In this document: positions 61,596 to 64,000 of the stretch, piece after piece
How positions within the stretch are numbered: position 1 is the stretch's first letter
Layout: the number at the start of each line of letters is the position of its first letter
Origin: Streptomyces sp. NBC_00091
GTDB taxonomy: Bacteria; Actinomycetota; Actinomycetes; Streptomycetales; Streptomycetaceae
DNA length: 64,000 bases
NCBI RefSeq assembly: GCF_026343185.1
Contig: NZ_JAPEMA010000004.1
Span: forward strand, 310,001-374,000
Direction: 5' to 3'
The notes under the pieces: generated by a model
Databases searched by the model: none
Told to the model about the DNA's origin: nothing
What the model saw: only the letters and a program-made list of their open reading frames with translations
Position numbers and translations under genes: made by a program

Positions 61596-64000
61596 GTGAA
61601 AACCCGGTGGTGGTTCCTGTTTCTGCTGCTGATCGTGGCCGTCATGGGGTGGGGAGGTGCGGCAGAGGCGTTCGAGGCGGACCGCGAATCCTGCGAGCTG
61701 GGAAGCCTGAAGGCCCGAAATCTGACTTCCAGGCTCGATTTCGACTATCATGACCGAGTTTATGCTCAGGTGACCTCGAATTTGACCTTTAGTCTTTCGT
61801 CGAAGGAGTGGCCCCTCGCGGAAGATCTGGCGCTCAGTGAGGAAACTGTCGCGCATCAAAATGCCATGCGCTGCCTGCTGCGTTGGGACGAAGACGTTCC
61901 GCGACCTCGTGAGTGGCGCCTACGCGACCCGCTGGTGACCGTGCGAGGCGACGCGGTCGCTGTGAATTATGAGGCGATCGCATGGGTCGAGCATGACAGA
62001 GTGTTCAGGGTCGGACCGTGGAGAATTGATTTCCCCAAGAATCACCGGAAGTGGCAGGTATTTCTTCGGCCATCGAGGGCGCTGGAGAATATCAATTGGG
62101 GCCAGGTCGAGGTGAAATTGAATGGGCTCGAAGCCCATAACATCTTTCCCACGCCATCGTCTGCCGACTCGGACCGTCTGGTGTGGTCCGAGGTGAAACC
62201 CGTCAATGTGCGGGTCGAGGTGGATCCGCCCTGGCAGCGCTCCTTCAACGTGGGCGAGAGGTGGTGGTCCCTGGGCTGGGCGGGTGTCGCCACATGGTGG
62301 GTGTTCACCTCGGCGGTGATCGTGCTGGCCGTGAGCTGGGCCTCGGGAAAGAAGTCATCCGGGCCGCCGGGATGGAGGGGGTTCAAGTGGGTGCTCGTGC
62401 TGTGGGCCGTACTCAGCGTGACGGTAGTCCTGATGCTGCGCCTGCTGATCTTGGAGCCGAAAACCATCAGTCCGTCGTGGCGCTACATCGTCGCCATCGC
62501 AGGGGGTCTGGCTCTGCTCCTCGCCGCCCGTCCATGGCGTCGCATCGTGTCGTTCCCCACCGTGCAGGAGTCCGGAGCCGAGGGCGTCCAACGCCGTCAG
62601 GCCCGGGCCGTAACCGTGACTGCTTCAGCCGTGGCCGTGTTCGGCTTCCTGCTGGTCGTGGACCCTCAGGTCTTCCACCTGACGGTGGACCTGACGCCGC
62701 GAAGGCCGCAGGCCGCTCCCGGTGTCGTCGGGCTCGTGCTGCTGGGACTGGCGACGCTGTGGCTGTGGCTCGCCGCGATGGCGGCGTGGGCGTGGTGCTT
62801 CGTGCGGGCAGGGGAAATGGTCCGGGAGTCCTGGAGTGCGGTGTGGGACGAGAAGCCGGTCCGCTGCACCCTGGCCGTGGGAGCCCTGCTGGCAGTCGTC
62901 GAAGCGGCCCTGATCGCTTCCTTCTGGTGGACGAGCGAGCGCAGCTGGGGGCGGCCCTACTGGCTCATCGACCCGTCCGGGACTGGCCGCGATTCCCAAC
63001 GCATCCACTTTCTCCAGGAGTTCGCATTCTTCGGCCTCACATGGGTCTACGCCTACGCGTGGCTCCTGACGGGCATCGCGCTCATCGCGCTGCTGCACAT
63101 CCGTGTCAAGGCCAGGCCGCCTCGGATTGAGGGTAAGGGCGAAGGGTCCTGGGTGGAGCCGACCGGTGTCAATCTCCTGCTGACAGCCGCGATCTTCGCC
63201 CTTGCCGTGGGGTTCAGGCAGGTTGAGTTCGCGGGTTCCAATGTGCTGTTCGGTATCTGGCTCCTGATGATGATCGGCTGCTTGTATGCCGTTGTCGGGG
63301 TCGGTCGACGGTTTTCCGTGCTGGGCCGGGGAGAACGGTTCTGCATTCGAAGACTGAGTACGAGGCGCGGTCGACGCGTCTTGCTGAGGAAGGCCCATGA
63401 ATACCGCAACCTGCATCACAAGATCTACTCGTTGGACCGTGGTCGCGCAGAGGGCGGCCTGACGCGCGAGGAGCTGGAAAAGCAACTGGACCGGCTGCAC
63501 CTATGGCTGTTCGACGGGTGGGACGAGGATCGTCCACCGCCCCCGATCTCCGTGCTGGACGCCGCCCTCAGCTGGGGACCGGCGCCAAGTGGCGACTGGT
63601 GGGAGAATGCCCGGTACGCCGCGCGCCTGGCCTTCTGCTTCGGGATCCCGGCCAGCATCGCCCTTGTCTGGCTCGGCTACCTCAGGGACTCCTGGACCCA
63701 GATGCTCACGTTCCAAGACCTCATCGGCGTGCCGCAGATGGTGGCGCAGTGTCTTGCGTGGCAGGTGACATGGGCCGGCGCGGGCCTGGCCCTGGGGGCG
63801 TTGTGGCGCGTGCTGCCGGGGGGCCGCAGTCCCGTGCGTGCGCTGAGTCTGACCGCCGCCTACGCCATCCCCGTCTGTGTGGGTGCCCTGGTCGCCCAGA
63901 TCACCGACGTGGAACTCGGCTATGTCTTCCTGCACGTCGCGCTCATGCTGCTGGTGCTGACGCTCACCAGCATCTGGATGGACATGGCGACCTTCAGCGA
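61596..64000 (+). CDS. Large multi-pass membrane protein, C-terminus beyond window
   Basis: The frame is open from a GTG at 61596 to the window end (801 codons). A signal-like first helix (RWWFLFLLLIVAVMGWGG) is followed by an external domain of about 210 residues with two cysteines and then at least nine membrane helices. A cytoplasmic coiled part (LRKAHEYRNLHHKIYSLDRG then EELEKQLDRLHLWLFDGWDE) lies near residue 610. I cannot name the family with confidence. The first 500 bp are visibly less GC-rich than the rest. The start lacks a clear Shine-Dalgarno. Confidence 0.75.
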   Translation, partial: MKTRWWFLFLLLIVAVMGWGGAAEAFEADRESCELGSLKARNLTSRLDFDYHDRVYAQVTSNLTFSLSSKEWPLAEDLALSEETVAHQNAMRCLLRWDEDVPRPREWRLRDPLVTVRGDAVAVNYEAIAWVEHDRVFRVGPWRIDFPKNHRKWQVFLRPSRALENINWGQVEVKLNGLEAHNIFPTPSSADSDRLVWSEVKPVNVRVEVDPPWQRSFNVGERWWSLGWAGVATWWVFTSAVIVLAVSWASGKKSSGPPGWRGFKWVLVLWAVLSVTVVLMLRLLILEPKTISPSWRYIVAIAGGLALLLAARPWRRIVSFPTVQESGAEGVQRRQARAVTVTASAVAVFGFLLVVDPQVFHLTVDLTPRRPQAAPGVVGLVLLGLATLWLWLAAMAAWAWCFVRAGEMVRESWSAVWDEKPVRCTLAVGALLAVVEAALIASFWWTSERSWGRPYWLIDPSGTGRDSQRIHFLQEFAFFGLTWVYAYAWLLTGIALIALLHIRVKARPPRIEGKGEGSWVEPTGVNLLLTAAIFALAVGFRQVEFAGSNVLFGIWLLMMIGCLYAVVGVGRRFSVLGRGERFCIRRLSTRRGRRVLLRKAHEYRNLHHKIYSLDRGRAEGGLTREELEKQLDRLHLWLFDGWDEDRPPPPISVLDAALSWGPAPSGDWWENARYAARLAFCFGIPASIALVWLGYLRDSWTQMLTFQDLIGVPQMVAQCLAWQVTWAGAGLALGALWRVLPGGRSPVRALSLTAAYAIPVCVGALVAQITDVELGYVFLHVALMLLVLTLTSIWMDMATFS

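Overview
The window is a stretch of very GC-rich actinobacterial chromosome, almost certainly from Streptomyces or a close relative. The evidence is the strong G/C third-position bias, many GTG starts (and a few TTG), stop/start overlaps of the ATGA and GTGA type, and typical Streptomyces families such as DUF1326/DUF2182, DUF1996/DUF4142, the SCO0930-type lipoprotein, the STAS/HATPase anti-sigma pair and a PucR-type regulator. No rRNA, CRISPR array, replication origin, or NRPS/PKS assembly line is visible.

Left part (1-18 kb). Two overlapping half-size ABC exporters (the first cut by the window edge) face a TetR regulator, with twin CTTAC-N3-GTAAG operators between them. An arsenic island follows: arsC facing arsR, an aquaporin and an ACR3/BASS-type carrier. 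Next come a DUF1326/DUF2182 pair, a SixA-like phosphatase, a YbdK-type carboxylate-amine ligase, an amino-acid permease, a STAS/HATPase partner-switch pair, an isochorismatase-fold protein, an enoyl-CoA hydratase-fold CoA hydrolase, a TetR regulator with its palindromic operator, and an SDR. A short TA-flanked inverted-repeat element (18208-18294) looks like a MITE.

Middle (18-39 kb). An atypical methyltransferase-like protein, an alpha/beta hydrolase, a membrane-anchored sulfite-oxidase-fold enzyme, a secreted GH27 alpha-galactosidase and a TetR/PLP-dehydratase pair lead to the most interesting locus. This is a tightly packed leftward operon (34402 to 26453) encoding, in transcription order: a benzoylformate-decarboxylase-like ThDP enzyme, a GlcD-type FAD 2-hydroxyacid oxidase, a cytochrome P450 without the usual I-helix threonine, a serine lipase, a COX/alpha-dioxygenase-like haem oxygenase and a tiny WXG100-like protein. 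Read together, it looks like a bacterial oxylipin or fatty-acid alpha-oxidation pathway: release the acid, oxygenate it, convert the hydroperoxide, oxidise to the 2-oxo acid, decarboxylate to the aldehyde. A Tat-exported GMC oxidoreductase lies just upstream. Next to it is a large unrecognised protein whose start codon overlaps the encoded CCA of a tRNA-like cloverleaf lacking canonical D- and T-loop residues.

Right part (39-64 kb). A sugar ABC importer with a GH38 alpha-mannosidase forms one operon. It is followed by a FadH/old-yellow-enzyme-type reductase with a MarR-like operator, and a thioesterase. An IS5-type element is then inserted in a CTAG site. Its transposase is frameshifted, and it appears to carry a 99-codon passenger gene between its outer inverted repeats. 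Next are a secreted S33 peptidase and a leftward redox group (ferric-reductase-like membrane protein, NuoF-ferredoxin fusion, two lipoproteins) facing a PucR-type regulator, then a DUF4142/DUF1996 secreted pair, a soluble sulfite-oxidase-fold enzyme and the start of a large membrane protein that runs off the window.
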